From SAR202 cluster bacterium (GTDB lineage Bacteria > Chloroflexota > Dehalococcoidia > Lucifugimonadales > UBA2962): a stretch of 64,000 nucleotides of DNA. Below are positions 47,586-57,795 of the stretch, in pieces. The stretch covers positions 1-64,000 of the forward strand of contig VFGV01000008.1 of NCBI GenBank assembly GCA_009392275.1, given 5' to 3'. The position numbers and the translations under genes are program-made. The notes beneath the pieces were generated by a model. The model searched no databases. It had not been told where the DNA came from and was given only the letters and a program-made list of their open reading frames with translations. Each line of letters starts with the position of its first letter. Position 1 is the stretch's first letter.

Positions 47586-49823
47586 ATGTCATCAAAATAT
47601 GAATTACCCATCGCAAATAAAACTTTATCGGTGGAAATAGGAAAATTAGCAAAAAAAGCAAATGGATCAGCCACATTAAGATACGGAGATTCGATAATAC
47701 TAGTCACTGCGACTACATCAGATGCCAGGCCAGGCACAGACTTCTTCCCTTTAACAATAGATTTTGAAGAAAGAATGTATGCGCGAGGGAAAATACCCGG
47801 AAGCTTCTTTAAAAGAGAGGGTAGGCCAAGCACGGATGCAATACTAATATGCCGCCTGACAGACAGACCTCTCAGGCCACTTTTCCCAAAGGGCTTTCGT
47901 AATGAAGTTCAAATAATAACCACTCCATTATCTGCAGACCTTGAAAACCCTTTGGATATTTTATCCATCAATGGCGCATCTCTGGCATTATCAATTTCTG
48001 ACATACCATTTGATGGACCTTTAGGGGCAACTAGAATCGGTTATATTGATGGAGAGTTCATAATTAACCCTACCTTCGAGCAAATATCCGAGAGCAGTTT
48101 AGACTTAATAGTCGCTGGCACTCGTGATGGTGTAATGATGATGGAATCGGGAGCAAATCAATTAGATGAAGATTTGGTTTACGATGCAATTGTTAAAGCT
48201 CAAGAAGAAAATATAAAACTTGTTGAATTCCAAGAAAAAATTGTAGCTGAGATCGGAAAAGGGAAAACAGAATTTGTTCCTCCTGCCCCAACCGAAGGAG
48301 TAGAAGAAGAAGTATTAGCGATCATTAGCGATAGGCTTAAAAAAGCAGTGGAGCATTCTATATCACCAGAAAAAGACACTTCACAAATTGAGTTGCTGAA
48401 AAACGAGGCATTAGAGAAGTTAGAAGATAAATTCGAACCTAATGAAATCTCCAACGTAATAGAAAGTCTATCTGATGAAGTATATAGGTTAAAAATGATG
48501 GAGGGTGTACGACCTGATGGCAGAGGTCCTTTAGACCTACGGCCGCTATCAGCGGAAGTCGGAATCGTGCCAAGAGCACATGGAACCGGCCTGTTCGAGC
48601 GAGGCGAAACACAAGCCTTAGGAGTCGTAACCCTAGGATCACTAGGTGATGTGCAAAAAATTGATAACATCAACCCTGACACCACAAAACGCTTTCTTTT
48701 ACATTACAATTTTCCACCTTATTCAGTTGGGGAAGTTGGAAGAGTTGGTTCACCCAAGAGACGCGAGATTGGACATGGTGCCCTAGCGGAACGGGCCTTA
48801 ACATCAGTATTACCAGGAGAAGAAGACTGCCCTTATACGATCAGAGTTGTAACGGAAATTATGTCTAGTAACGGTAGTACCTCAATGGCAACGGTATGTG
48901 CTAGTTCATTGGCATTAATGGATGCAGGAGTGGCTATCGAGTCGCCCGTAGCTGGAATATCTATAGGTTTGATAACAGACGGGGCAGACAAATGGTTAAC
49001 TCTTACTGACATTCAGGGCAAAGAAGACCATATTGGAGATATGGATTTCAAGGTTGCGGGAACTAAGCGTGGAGTGACTGCCATACAATTAGACATGAAA
49101 GTTAAGGGCATTAGTTTTGATGTTGTTAGATCGGCTTTAGACCAAGCCAAGGATGCTCGAATGCAAATACTTGAAGTTATGGAGGGAGCAATTGCAGAGC
49201 CTCGTGGAGAGGTAAGTGACTTCGCACCGAGAATTATCAAGATAACGATACCAGTTGATAAAATAGGAGCAGTAATTGGATCAGGCGGAAAAACCATAAG
49301 AGGTATTCAAGAAACAACTGGGGCAACTGTCGATATTCAAGATAATGGCGAAATCCTTATTGGCGCAGTTGATGGAGATTCATCAGCCAAAGCTGTTCAA
49401 ATGATTGAAGATCTAACCAAAGAGGCTGAGGTAGGGCAAATTTATACAGGTAAAGTGGTAAAAATCCTGGATTTCGGAGCCTTCGTTGAAATATTACCTG
49501 GCAAAGATGGCATGGTGCATATCAGCGAACTAGCTAACTACAGAGTACCTTCGGTGGAAGACGTAGTGTCACTTGGTGATGAAATTACCGTAATCGTTAA
49601 AGACGTTGATCCAGGGGGCCGAATAAGTCTGTCAAGAAAAGCTCTACTGACCGATGACGATAATTCATCAGAACATCAATCACAAGAAAAACCTGGTGGT
49701 AATGATGAAGGATTTTCAGAACCAGACCGGAGTCGAGGTCGAAGAGACCAAGGATATAACCGGTCTCGCGGTAGAAACCCTCGAGGTGGTAATAGAGGGC
49801 AAAGTCGCCGAAGGCACGATTAA
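47586..49823 (+). CDS. pnp: Polyribonucleotide nucleotidyltransferase
   Basis: 745 residues, full length. Two RNase PH domains (about 10-140 and 320-540) separated by a helical linker; FFKREGRPSTDAILICRLTDRPLRPLF-type segment in the first and EIMSSNGSTSMATVCASSLA in the second, catalytic half. KH domain around 555-615 (IGSGGKTIRGIQETTGA), S1 domain about 617-688 (GKVVKILDFGAFVEILPG). The C-terminal tail of about 55 residues is rich in Arg, Gly and Asp and probably disordered. AGAGGA precedes the ATG. Confidence 0.97.
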   Translation: MSSKYELPIANKTLSVEIGKLAKKANGSATLRYGDSIILVTATTSDARPGTDFFPLTIDFEERMYARGKIPGSFFKREGRPSTDAILICRLTDRPLRPLFPKGFRNEVQIITTPLSADLENPLDILSINGASLALSISDIPFDGPLGATRIGYIDGEFIINPTFEQISESSLDLIVAGTRDGVMMMESGANQLDEDLVYDAIVKAQEENIKLVEFQEKIVAEIGKGKTEFVPPAPTEGVEEEVLAIISDRLKKAVEHSISPEKDTSQIELLKNEALEKLEDKFEPNEISNVIESLSDEVYRLKMMEGVRPDGRGPLDLRPLSAEVGIVPRAHGTGLFERGETQALGVVTLGSLGDVQKIDNINPDTTKRFLLHYNFPPYSVGEVGRVGSPKRREIGHGALAERALTSVLPGEEDCPYTIRVVTEIMSSNGSTSMATVCASSLALMDAGVAIESPVAGISIGLITDGADKWLTLTDIQGKEDHIGDMDFKVAGTKRGVTAIQLDMKVKGISFDVVRSALDQAKDARMQILEVMEGAIAEPRGEVSDFAPRIIKITIPVDKIGAVIGSGGKTIRGIQETTGATVDIQDNGEILIGAVDGDSSAKAVQMIEDLTKEAEVGQIYTGKVVKILDFGAFVEILPGKDGMVHISELANYRVPSVEDVVSLGDEITVIVKDVDPGGRISLSRKALLTDDDNSSEHQSQEKPGGNDEGFSEPDRSRGRRDQGYNRSRGRNPRGGNRGQSRRRHD

Positions 49824-49849
49824 TCTGCACCTCTATGGAGAGAGTGAAA

Positions 49850-50647
49850 ATGTCAAACGAAAAATTGATAAATGTAGTTCTACAGGGTGCATTAGGAAGA
49901 ATGGGCTCTGAAATCCTTGCAACTCTATGCCAGGAAACTGACTTAAACCCACTAGCGGCTATAGATAAAATGGCAAAAGTCGAGTCGTTGGAGTTACCTA
50001 ATGGTAGCTCTATCCCGATATCCACAGAGATTGATGATGTACCAGACACGACTGATGTTTTAGTTGATGTCACTAACTCGGAAGGTGCTCAGAAAGCCAT
50101 TAGCAAGCTAGCTCCTAGAGGGGTCAATATTGTAGTTGGTTCATCTGGAATTCCAGAATCAACTTATATGGAAGCTGAGTATCTATCTAAAAAACATAAT
50201 GTTGGAATTGTGATTGTTCCAAACTTTGCTCTTGGTGGCGTATTAATGTCGCATATTGCCAGATTAATTTCTAAATATTATGATTACGCGGACCTAACAG
50301 AAACCCATCATGAAAAAAAAATAGATGCTCCGTCAGGTACCGCAATCGCTATAGCAAAAGCTATTAGTGAAGGAAAAGGTGTGAGTATGAATTATGCCCC
50401 TACCGAAAATGAAACGATTGCTCATACAAGAGGAGGCCAATATAGTGGTGTCAATATCCACAGTGTACGGCTTCCCGGAAGAGTTGCACATCATGAACTT
50501 GTATTTGCGGGTCCTGGTGAGACTTTAACTATACGTCACGACTCTATTGATCGTTCCGGTTTTATGCCAGGCGTAGTCAGTGCAATTCATGCAGCTGTGA
50601 ACAGGCCTGGGTTGACCGTTGGCTTAGAACAAATCCTGGATATTTGA
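49850..50647 (+). CDS. dapB: 4-hydroxy-tetrahydrodipicolinate reductase
   Basis: 265 residues from the ATG preceded by GGAGAGAG; a start five codons upstream would overlap that site. VVLQGALGRMGSEILATL is the NAD(P) loop, ETHHEKKIDAPSGTAIAIA the catalytic His-His/Lys motif of DapB, followed by RGGQYSGVNIHSVRLPG. It acts in diaminopimelate and lysine synthesis. Together with asd and dapA just downstream, three consecutive pathway steps are in one operon after pnp. Confidence 0.96.
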   Translation: MSNEKLINVVLQGALGRMGSEILATLCQETDLNPLAAIDKMAKVESLELPNGSSIPISTEIDDVPDTTDVLVDVTNSEGAQKAISKLAPRGVNIVVGSSGIPESTYMEAEYLSKKHNVGIVIVPNFALGGVLMSHIARLISKYYDYADLTETHHEKKIDAPSGTAIAIAKAISEGKGVSMNYAPTENETIAHTRGGQYSGVNIHSVRLPGRVAHHELVFAGPGETLTIRHDSIDRSGFMPGVVSAIHAAVNRPGLTVGLEQILDI

Positions 50648-50663
50648 GTAACAGAATCGAATT

Positions 50664-51695
50664 ATGGATCGTTTTAATTTAGCAGTAATCGGGGCGACCG
50701 GAGCAGTCGGAAAAATATTTCTTTCGATATTGGAAGAACGAAATTTCCCCTTAAATAAATTACGGGTTTGTGCTTCACAAAAGTCTTTAGGCAAAAAAAT
50801 TACATTTGGTAAAAAAGACCTTATAGTTGAGCCAATAACAGATGAATTATTAATTGATTCTGATTTCGTATTTATTTCTGCTAGTAGTGAAGTAAGCTTG
50901 GACATTGCTCCAAAGGCAGCCAAATTAGGATCAATAGCAATTGATGACAGCTCTGCTTTTAGGATGGATGAAACTGTGCCACTCGTAGTCCCTGAAGTAA
51001 ATTCGCAAGATCTAGCTGAACATAAAGGTATTATCTCAATACCTAACTGTTCAACAACTCCCCTAACAATGGTTTTACATGAATTGGGGAAATTAGCTAA
51101 AATCAACCGCGTAATCGTAGACACATTCCAATCCGTTTCAGGAGCTGGTGCAGGAGCTGTTGTTGAGCTGGATTCTCAGAATCATGCCATGTATGACAAT
51201 TCTGAAATTCAAACATCTATACATCCTCATAGAATAGCATTTAATGTGATACCTCAAATCGATAAATTCACGAAATCCGGATACACAAACGAGGAAATGA
51301 AGATGGTGAATGAAACCAAAAAGATACTTCATCAACCTGACCTCAAAATATCGGCTACATGCGTTAGAGTGCCCGTTAAGATTGGGCATTCAGAAGCAAT
51401 TCATATTGAATTTGATCAGAATATCGAACTAGACAAAGCTTATTCAGCTCTGGCTAACTCGCCAGGAATCACATTACTAGATGACCCCAAAAATAATCAT
51501 TACCCTATGCCTATTAACAGCGAGTATAAAGATGATGTTATGGTTGGGCGATTAAGAAAAGATGTTTCCTTACCTAATGGTTTAGTTTTATGGTTATCCT
51601 GTGATAACTTGCGAAAAGGTGCTGCCTTGAATGCAATCCAAATTGCTGAATCAATGATTGAAAAACGTTTAATCCAAAAACAGAGGAATAAATAA
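50664..51695 (+). CDS. asd: Aspartate-semialdehyde dehydrogenase
   Basis: 343 residues. NADPH loop IGATGAVGKIFLSILEERNFP; catalytic Cys in SIPNCSTTPLTMVLHEL; SVSGAGAGAVVEL; CVRVPVKIGHSEAIHIEF, where the Arg and His bind substrate. It makes aspartate semialdehyde, the substrate of the DapA encoded immediately downstream (no gap). Overall length typical of the bacterial form. Confidence 0.97.
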   Translation: MDRFNLAVIGATGAVGKIFLSILEERNFPLNKLRVCASQKSLGKKITFGKKDLIVEPITDELLIDSDFVFISASSEVSLDIAPKAAKLGSIAIDDSSAFRMDETVPLVVPEVNSQDLAEHKGIISIPNCSTTPLTMVLHELGKLAKINRVIVDTFQSVSGAGAGAVVELDSQNHAMYDNSEIQTSIHPHRIAFNVIPQIDKFTKSGYTNEEMKMVNETKKILHQPDLKISATCVRVPVKIGHSEAIHIEFDQNIELDKAYSALANSPGITLLDDPKNNHYPMPINSEYKDDVMVGRLRKDVSLPNGLVLWLSCDNLRKGAALNAIQIAESMIEKRLIQKQRNK

Positions 51696-52595
51696 ATGAA
51701 TGAAGTTGGCAGAGTAATCACAGCAATGATTACTCCATTTAATGAAAATGGGCAGGTTGATTATGATGAGGCTGCCATATTAGCTGATGCCTTAGTTAAT
51801 GCAGGCAATGATGGATTGGTAATCACAGGAACTACTGGAGAATCGCCTACCCTCACAGAAAAAGAACGACTGAGTCTGTATTCAAGCATTAAAGAATCTG
51901 TCGGCGACAGAGCTTCAATAATTGCTGGCACCGGAACCAACAATACCGCTGAGAGTATAGAGAACAGTATCACCGCTGAAAAGGCTGGGGCTGATGCTGT
52001 GCTTCTTGTTGCACCATCTTATAATAAACCTCCTCAACGTGGGTTATCCTTACATTTCAAATCGATAGCAGACCAAGTGTCTATACCTTGTATTCTCTAC
52101 AATGTACCTGGCAGAACAGCTGTAAACATTGATGCAGAAACTACGATTGAACTTAGTAATGTAAGCAATATTATCGGCGTAAAAGAAGCTAGCAGTAATA
52201 TGGATCAAATCAGTAATATCATAAAAAATACTGATCCTGATTTTAAGGTTTGGAGTGGAAATGATGATGAGACATTCGAAATAATTTCGTTAGGTGGATT
52301 TGGAGTGGTATCTGTTTCTGGACATTTGATAGCTAATCAAATTAAAAAAATGATCAGTCTAATATTAAGTGGAGATCGGGAATCTGCATCCAAGCTCGAC
52401 AAAAACCTTCTTGATATCAACAAGATTCTATTTATCGTATCTAATCCAATTCCTGTAAAATATGCTGTTAAACAACTAGGCTATAAAGTGGGTGAACCTA
52501 GATTGCCATTAATCAAACTTGATGATGTGTCCGCAAGCAAGGTAGATGAAATTGTTTCTAAACACATCATCGATCTAGCACCTCGATTTAAATAG
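51696..52595 (+). CDS. dapA: 4-hydroxy-tetrahydrodipicolinate synthase
   Basis: 299 residues. A true DapA: the GTTGESPTLTEKE motif that binds pyruvate, LYNVPGRTAVNID with catalytic Tyr and Arg, and GVKEASSNMDQ with the Schiff-base Lys. The ATG follows the asd stop directly, after a GAGGA in the end of asd. Condenses aspartate semialdehyde with pyruvate. Convergent with purA, 20 bases apart. Confidence 0.97.
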   Translation: MNEVGRVITAMITPFNENGQVDYDEAAILADALVNAGNDGLVITGTTGESPTLTEKERLSLYSSIKESVGDRASIIAGTGTNNTAESIENSITAEKAGADAVLLVAPSYNKPPQRGLSLHFKSIADQVSIPCILYNVPGRTAVNIDAETTIELSNVSNIIGVKEASSNMDQISNIIKNTDPDFKVWSGNDDETFEIISLGGFGVVSVSGHLIANQIKKMISLILSGDRESASKLDKNLLDINKILFIVSNPIPVKYAVKQLGYKVGEPRLPLIKLDDVSASKVDEIVSKHIIDLAPRFK

Positions 52596-52615
52596 ACCTT
52601 ATAAAACGATAATTT

Positions 52616-53902
52616 TTATAGTATCGATCTTCTTGTAATAGCCTCTTGCCGTTTAGGTCCGGTAGATATTACATCGATTGGGCATCCTATAAGACTTTCA
52701 AGTCTCATGACATAATCGACCGCCTGTTTAGGCAGTTCCGCAAAACTGGTAGCTCCCGCGGTTGGTTTATCCCAACCAGAATATTCTTCAAAAATGGGCT
52801 CGCAGTGCTGTAACACTCCCTGTCCTCCTGGTAGCCTATTAATTCTCTTTCCATCAAATTCATAACCTACACAAACTTTTATGGAATCAAAACCATCCAG
52901 AACATCTAGCCGCGTCAAAACAACTGATGAATATCCATTTATCTTACTACTATAATTAGCCATTACCGAATCGAACCAACCCACCCTTCTCGGCCTACCT
53001 GTTGTAGTACCAAATTCCTGAGCTAAATCCCGAATGCGGTCTCCAGTTTTGCCTGTTAATTCAGTTGGGAAAGGCCCGCCTCCTACTCGCGTGCAATATG
53101 CTTTAAATACACCTATAACACCTGCAATTTGACTAGGATGCAAGCCCAACCCAACACTTGCGCCACCAATTGTTGGATTCGATGATGTTACAAACGGATA
53201 GGTACCATGATCGAGATCAAGTAACGCTCCTTGAGCTCCTTCAAGAACAATTATTTGATTGCCTTCCAATCTTTCGTGAAGAATATCTTCAGCAGCACCT
53301 ATATATGGGGATAGCAGGAGGGACCATTCTTTACATTTATTGAATACAGTTTCTAATTCCATTGGCTTTCCAGAATAAACCTTTGTAATCAATGCATTAG
53401 CATGTTCGAGAGTTTCCTTCAAACGAGGTTTAAGGGCATCTAAGTCCAATAACTCTGACACTCTTAACCCATTTCTTGAAGCTTTATCCGCGTATGCAGG
53501 CCCAATTCCTCTTCCAGTTGTTCCAATTGCATTGTCACCTTTAGCTGACTCGGAAAGTTGATCCAATTCAATATGATAAGGCATTATTAAATGTGCCCTT
53601 TCACTAATCAACAATCGTCCTTCGACATCAATGCCTCTATTTTTGAGAGAACTTATTTCATCCAATAGGCTTGGCGGATCAACAACTACACCGCTACCCA
53701 TAACACTTAGTGTTTGTGGCCAGAATATTCCTGAGGGTACTTGATGCAGGCTAAAATGACCTTGATCATTTATAACAGTATGCCCAGCATTATTGCCTCC
53801 CGCAAAGCGTGCGACTACATCGGCCTTTTCTGACAAAAAGTCGACGATTTTACCCTTACCTTCATCTCCCCACTGTGCTCCTAATATAGCGTATGCTGGC
53901 AA
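52616..53902 (-). CDS. purA: Adenylosuccinate synthetase
   Basis: 428 residues. GAQWGDEGKGKIVDFLSE is the GTP/IMP loop; NNAGHTV, GTTGRGIGPAYADKASRNGLR, LEGAQGALLDLDHGTYPFVTSSN and TTTGRPRRVGWFD are all present. It converts IMP to adenylosuccinate in AMP synthesis. TTG start 8 bases after GGAG. Monocistronic, minus strand. Confidence 0.97.
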   Translation of the reverse strand: MPAYAILGAQWGDEGKGKIVDFLSEKADVVARFAGGNNAGHTVINDQGHFSLHQVPSGIFWPQTLSVMGSGVVVDPPSLLDEISSLKNRGIDVEGRLLISERAHLIMPYHIELDQLSESAKGDNAIGTTGRGIGPAYADKASRNGLRVSELLDLDALKPRLKETLEHANALITKVYSGKPMELETVFNKCKEWSLLLSPYIGAAEDILHERLEGNQIIVLEGAQGALLDLDHGTYPFVTSSNPTIGGASVGLGLHPSQIAGVIGVFKAYCTRVGGGPFPTELTGKTGDRIRDLAQEFGTTTGRPRRVGWFDSVMANYSSKINGYSSVVLTRLDVLDGFDSIKVCVGYEFDGKRINRLPGGQGVLQHCEPIFEEYSGWDKPTAGATSFAELPKQAVDYVMRLESLIGCPIDVISTGPKRQEAITRRSIL

Positions 53903-53998
53903 ATTATTTCTCCAAATATTCCATAGACATATTAATAAAAAAACTTAATATAAGTAACGAAAATAATGCATCAATTACATCCTAATTTTTTAAAAGCG

Positions 53999-55351
53999 TC
54001 AGACCTTAGATATATGCGATGATAATTTTGTCAAAGTAGCATCAAGCCCATCTATGATAAAGTCGATTTCAGTTTCAGTAACACACAAAGGAGGCGACAT
54101 TTGTATTACCCTACTACTCAATGTCCTTAACAATAATCCATTTTTCTTAAATGTATTAACCAACCAAACCCCTAGATCTTCATCATCAATTGTAAATTCA
54201 CCAACAAGCTCTATCGCTACCAAAAGACCAATACCTCTAACATCCCCTATTACAGAATGCTTGTCGGAAAGACCATTTAATTTTTCAATGAAATACCTCC
54301 CCTTAACTGCAGAGGCTTCAACCAGATCTTCTTGCTCTATTATATTTATGTTTTCTAGTGCCGAAGCAGTTGAAACAGGGTGTCCTCCAGCAGTAAGAGC
54401 AGCATAAAAAATATTTTCTTTTCCAGCAAATGCATCTGCTACTTTTGTAGAGACTATTGTTGCCCCTATTGGTACATAACTACTGCCTAGACCTTTTGCA
54501 AGTGTCATTATATCGGGCGTAACACCAAAGTGTTCAATTCCAAACATGCGTCCAGTTCTTCCAAACCCGCACACCACTTCATCATCAATCAGCAAAATAC
54601 CGTATCGATCACAAATCTCTCTAACTATGGGCCAATATTCTTGTCCAGGAACAACAGCTCCAAGAGACGAAGTTATTGGTTCACCTATAATTGCCGCAAT
54701 CGTATCCGGATCGTTTTGAATAATTAAATTTTCAATATCTTGAGCGCACAATACAGCACACTCTGAAGGGGATTTGCCTCCCCATGAGCAGCTGAAGGGA
54801 TTAGGTTGGGAAGCATAAATCATACCTAAGGGGCCAGGTTCGTACTGATTTAAGCCTAAAGAAGATGGCCTACCAAGCCAGGCCACTCCAGATGTAGCTC
54901 CATGGTAGCTTCCGTATCTACTAATTATTTTATACCGACCTTTATCACCTCTCCTTACATGGTAAGCTCGGGCCATTCTGACGGCTATCTCATTTGCCTC
55001 CGACCCGCCAGAAACTGGCCATACTCGACTCAAATCTCCAGGAGTAATTTCTGCTAATTTTTCGGCAAGTAAAGCATTTGGGAAAGTGGTGGTTTGCTCC
55101 GGGTAATATGATAGCTCAAGCATTTGATTCTTAACTACATCAGCCATTTGCTTCCTACCATATCCGATATTTATGGAAGAATATCCGCCATTGACATCCA
55201 ACCATGTATTACCCTCAATATCAGTGACAGAAACACCGTTTGCATGGTCAATAATCATTGGCTCACCAGATGCGGCCATATCATCCCAGCCTTTAGCCTG
55301 CATCCAAAGATACCTATTTGCTTTTCCCTGTAATTCAGTTGTAATTGTCAC
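53999..55351 (-). CDS. Class III PLP aminotransferase (paralogue 1)
   Basis: 450 residues of fold type I, subgroup II. Visible: VSGGSEANEIAVRMAR (phosphate-binding), YGSYHGATSG, DDEVVCGFGRTG with the PLP-ring Asp, and MTLAKGLGSSYVPIGA carrying the catalytic Lys. It is nearest to omega-amino acid:pyruvate / beta-alanine-type transaminases. GTG start inside the stop of the upstream paralogue (GTGA overlap), so the two are coupled and may form heteromers or act in sequence. Substrate unknown. Confidence 0.9.
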   Translation of the reverse strand: MTITTELQGKANRYLWMQAKGWDDMAASGEPMIIDHANGVSVTDIEGNTWLDVNGGYSSINIGYGRKQMADVVKNQMLELSYYPEQTTTFPNALLAEKLAEITPGDLSRVWPVSGGSEANEIAVRMARAYHVRRGDKGRYKIISRYGSYHGATSGVAWLGRPSSLGLNQYEPGPLGMIYASQPNPFSCSWGGKSPSECAVLCAQDIENLIIQNDPDTIAAIIGEPITSSLGAVVPGQEYWPIVREICDRYGILLIDDEVVCGFGRTGRMFGIEHFGVTPDIMTLAKGLGSSYVPIGATIVSTKVADAFAGKENIFYAALTAGGHPVSTASALENINIIEQEDLVEASAVKGRYFIEKLNGLSDKHSVIGDVRGIGLLVAIELVGEFTIDDEDLGVWLVNTFKKNGLLLRTLSSRVIQMSPPLCVTETEIDFIIDGLDATLTKLSSHISKV

Positions 55352-56730
55352 GCAAATCTCCCTACGCCAGATTCACCTTCAAACTCCCACAATCCAAGAT
55401 CAACAGCATGAACTATTTCATCAACCTCTTGGCGAGTTATACATAATGGAGGGCCAAAATGCAGTATGTTTTCACGAGCTCTAAAAATTAATCCTTTGGA
55501 TTTGAACTTCTCAGTCAACCTAACGCCGATTTGAACATCCGGATCAAATCCAGCTTTGGTTTGTCTGTCACTTACAAGTTCCATAGCCAAAAACAATCCA
55601 ATACCTCTAACATCGCCAACAAAAGGGTGATCCTGAATCATATTTTCAAGCTGATCTTTGAAATACTCACCAACTTCTTTGGCATTATCAACCATATTTT
55701 CTTCTTCAATTATCGATATGTTTTTAAGCGCTGCAGCAGCTGATACTGGATGTCCACTATTGGTTAAGACATGTTTCAGCGAAGAATCTCCACCTGAAAA
55801 ACTATCAGCAATACGATCGCTCACAATCGTTCCAGCCATAGGCAAGTATGCACTAATAATCCCTTTAGCCACAGTCATAATATCTGGAGATACATTGAAG
55901 TGTTCCATGGCAAACATTTTTCCTGTTCTACCAAAACCGCATACGACTTCATCAGCAATCATTATTACGCCATATCGATCACATATTTCCCGCACCATAG
56001 GCCAATATTCTTTAGACGGCACCGGAGCTCCTTGAGGGATAGCAATTGGCTCTCCGATAAATGCTGATATTGTTTCAGGTCCGTAAAACAAAATCGTATC
56101 CTCAATAGCCTGAGCACAAAGTGTTGCACACTCAGATTCAGTTTTTCCGCCAAACTCACATCTATATGGATTTGGTTGAGGCACATGAAGCATACCAGGA
56201 TAAGCAGGCCCATAATCAGCCTTTTGAACTGCCGGGCCATCACCGGTCCAAAGAACCCCACCTGTCATTCCATGATACGAGCCTTTTCTGCTTATGACTC
56301 GATAACGTCCTGGTTCTCCACGATGGTTATGATATGCCTTTGCAATCTTTAATGCAGTTTCATTGGCCTCCGAACCACCTGTGGAAAAAAACACTCGATT
56401 GAGATCACCTGGTGCTAATTCAGCAAGTTTTTCGGCTAATTTGATTACTATCTCTGTGGTAGTACCAATTGGGCAAAAGGGAGTTTTATTGATTTGCTCG
56501 TATACAGCTTGGGCAATTTCAGGCCTTCCGTAGCCAATATTTACACAACTATAACCAGCATTGACATCTATCCAGTTATTTCCCTGGCTATCAGTAACCC
56601 TTACTCCCTTTCCAGAAGTAATAACATGAGGACCGCCGGACTCAGCCATTTCCGTCCAATCTCGATTATGAATCCATAAATTATTTAAAGCCTTTAAACG
56701 AACATGTTCTATTTCGGCTGGCGTATTCAT
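55348..56730 (-). CDS. Class III PLP aminotransferase (paralogue 2)
   Basis: 460 residues, same family and clearly homologous along its length to the next gene (shared WIDVNAGYSCVNIGYGR versus WLDVNGGYSSINIGYGR). FSTGGSEANETALKIAK, GSYHGMTGG, DEVVCGFGRTGKMFAMEHF and VAKGIISAYLPMAG (catalytic Lys) are present. First of a two-gene minus-strand unit; ATG after AGGAT. A tandem duplication that has diverged; amine substrate unknown. Confidence 0.9.
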   Translation of the reverse strand: MNTPAEIEHVRLKALNNLWIHNRDWTEMAESGGPHVITSGKGVRVTDSQGNNWIDVNAGYSCVNIGYGRPEIAQAVYEQINKTPFCPIGTTTEIVIKLAEKLAELAPGDLNRVFFSTGGSEANETALKIAKAYHNHRGEPGRYRVISRKGSYHGMTGGVLWTGDGPAVQKADYGPAYPGMLHVPQPNPYRCEFGGKTESECATLCAQAIEDTILFYGPETISAFIGEPIAIPQGAPVPSKEYWPMVREICDRYGVIMIADEVVCGFGRTGKMFAMEHFNVSPDIMTVAKGIISAYLPMAGTIVSDRIADSFSGGDSSLKHVLTNSGHPVSAAAALKNISIIEEENMVDNAKEVGEYFKDQLENMIQDHPFVGDVRGIGLFLAMELVSDRQTKAGFDPDVQIGVRLTEKFKSKGLIFRARENILHFGPPLCITRQEVDEIVHAVDLGLWEFEGESGVGRFA

Positions 56731-56846
56731 AAAAATATCCTATCTATAAGATGATCAAGATCTGTCTCCAAAAGTATATGTCTGGGTATTACACACTTAC
56801 AAGCTTTTAGAGTAAAAACCAACTAACTAAAGGGCTCATTTTCACT

Positions 56847-56876
56847 TTGACTCAGTTAGACTGACTGTAATAATAT
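56847..56876 (+). promoter_or_regulatory. Promoter for tRNA-Met
   Basis: TTGACT (56847-56852) and TAATAT (56871-56876), spacer 18 bases, each five of six to consensus. Predicted start near 56883, 13 bases before the tRNA. Confidence 0.55.
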
Positions 56877-56895
56877 TTTTAGTGTAACTTAATTC

Positions 56896-56970
56896 GGCTA
56901 CGTAGCTCAGAGGCAGAGCGGGCGCTTCATAAGCGCTAGGTCACAGGTTCGAGCCCTGTCGTAGCCACCA
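56896..56970 (+). tRNA. tRNA-Met (CAT)
   Basis: A complete cloverleaf: acceptor GGCTACG/CGTAGCC, D arm GCTC/GAGC, anticodon stem GGCGC/GCGCT with loop TTCATAA (anticodon CAT), T arm CAGGTTCGAGCCCTG, with encoded CCA (56968-56970). The 1-72 pair is G-C and the anticodon stem lacks three GC pairs ending GGG/CCC, so it is not the initiator; it is elongator Met or a lysidine-modified Ile tRNA. Confidence 0.95.
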
Positions 56971-56979
56971 AAATAAGAT

Positions 56980-57795
56980 TTAAGCTCGGTAAACACTATA
57001 TGCTGTTTTAAGTTGACTTTCCTGAAACTCTAGAGGTTTCTCACCGGAAGCAAATTCGTATAAAGCAGCTTTGTAGATTCCTTCTAGAGTGTATATTATT
57101 GTTACAGACGCAGCCGCGAGTAATACTCCGATTACTAGACCAAAAGTCTGATCAAGCAATCCAAAGAACCATCCAATAACAGCGCTGATAATCAAGGCTA
57201 AGATTTGAAAAATCCCAAATCCAAAATTAGCTGTTATTTGGTTACCCCAGGTACTTTTAAACAAACTGGTTGACTTCTTTATTGCAGCAAAAGGGCTTAA
57301 GTTTTCAGAAACAATAATTGGAACCACAAAGAAGGTCATCATAGTCCAACCTGCCTGTAGCAAACTGCCTAGAATTTGACCAACTATCCCTCTTCTATTC
57401 CCCTTTATAGCGGCTATTAAAATCGCCACAATAGTTACAATTATCGACCATATCAAAATGTGGTGAATATGCTTTATTGCGTGCGAAAAACCCGAGTAAA
57501 CATTTGGATCACCACCGCGTAATCTTTCCAAAGCAGCAGAAACTAAAGCTGAATTGAAAAACACAATTATGAAATTAGAAACAAAAACAATGACAACATA
57601 CACCTCTATTGGCTGGCCTTCTTCCTCTACATTATCCAAGCCAATTGCGCCAAAAGACCACATTAGAGCTAAAAATATTGCTATGCATGCCGCAGCCATT
57701 AACGGAAATAAAACTAATTCCTTATCTTTCTGAAGCACATTAGCTGATGCCTTCATCATTGCCATTGTTCTCGATATGTTTCCAAAAAATCCCAT
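56980..57795 (-). CDS. DUF6159-type integral membrane protein
   Basis: 271 residues with about six hydrophobic helices. The start MGFFGNISRTMAMMKASANV and the KDKELVLFPLM segment match a family of bacterial and archaeal membrane proteins of unknown function (I recall DUF6159). It resembles a permease-like core without known transport motifs. AGAAAG before the ATG. The stop lies 10 bases beyond the tRNA-Met gene on the other strand. Confidence 0.75.
   Translation of the reverse strand: MGFFGNISRTMAMMKASANVLQKDKELVLFPLMAAACIAIFLALMWSFGAIGLDNVEEEGQPIEVYVVIVFVSNFIIVFFNSALVSAALERLRGGDPNVYSGFSHAIKHIHHILIWSIIVTIVAILIAAIKGNRRGIVGQILGSLLQAGWTMMTFFVVPIIVSENLSPFAAIKKSTSLFKSTWGNQITANFGFGIFQILALIISAVIGWFFGLLDQTFGLVIGVLLAAASVTIIYTLEGIYKAALYEFASGEKPLEFQESQLKTAYSVYRA

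Noticed and set aside
52600..52620. TATAAAA...TTTTATA hairpin between dapA and purA as bidirectional terminator
   Set aside because: The stem is all A-T and overlaps the purA stop; in such AT-rich DNA it is expected by chance.
56896..56970. Initiator tRNA-fMet
   Set aside because: The first acceptor pair is G-C rather than the unpaired C-A of initiators, and the anticodon stem lacks the three consecutive GC pairs.
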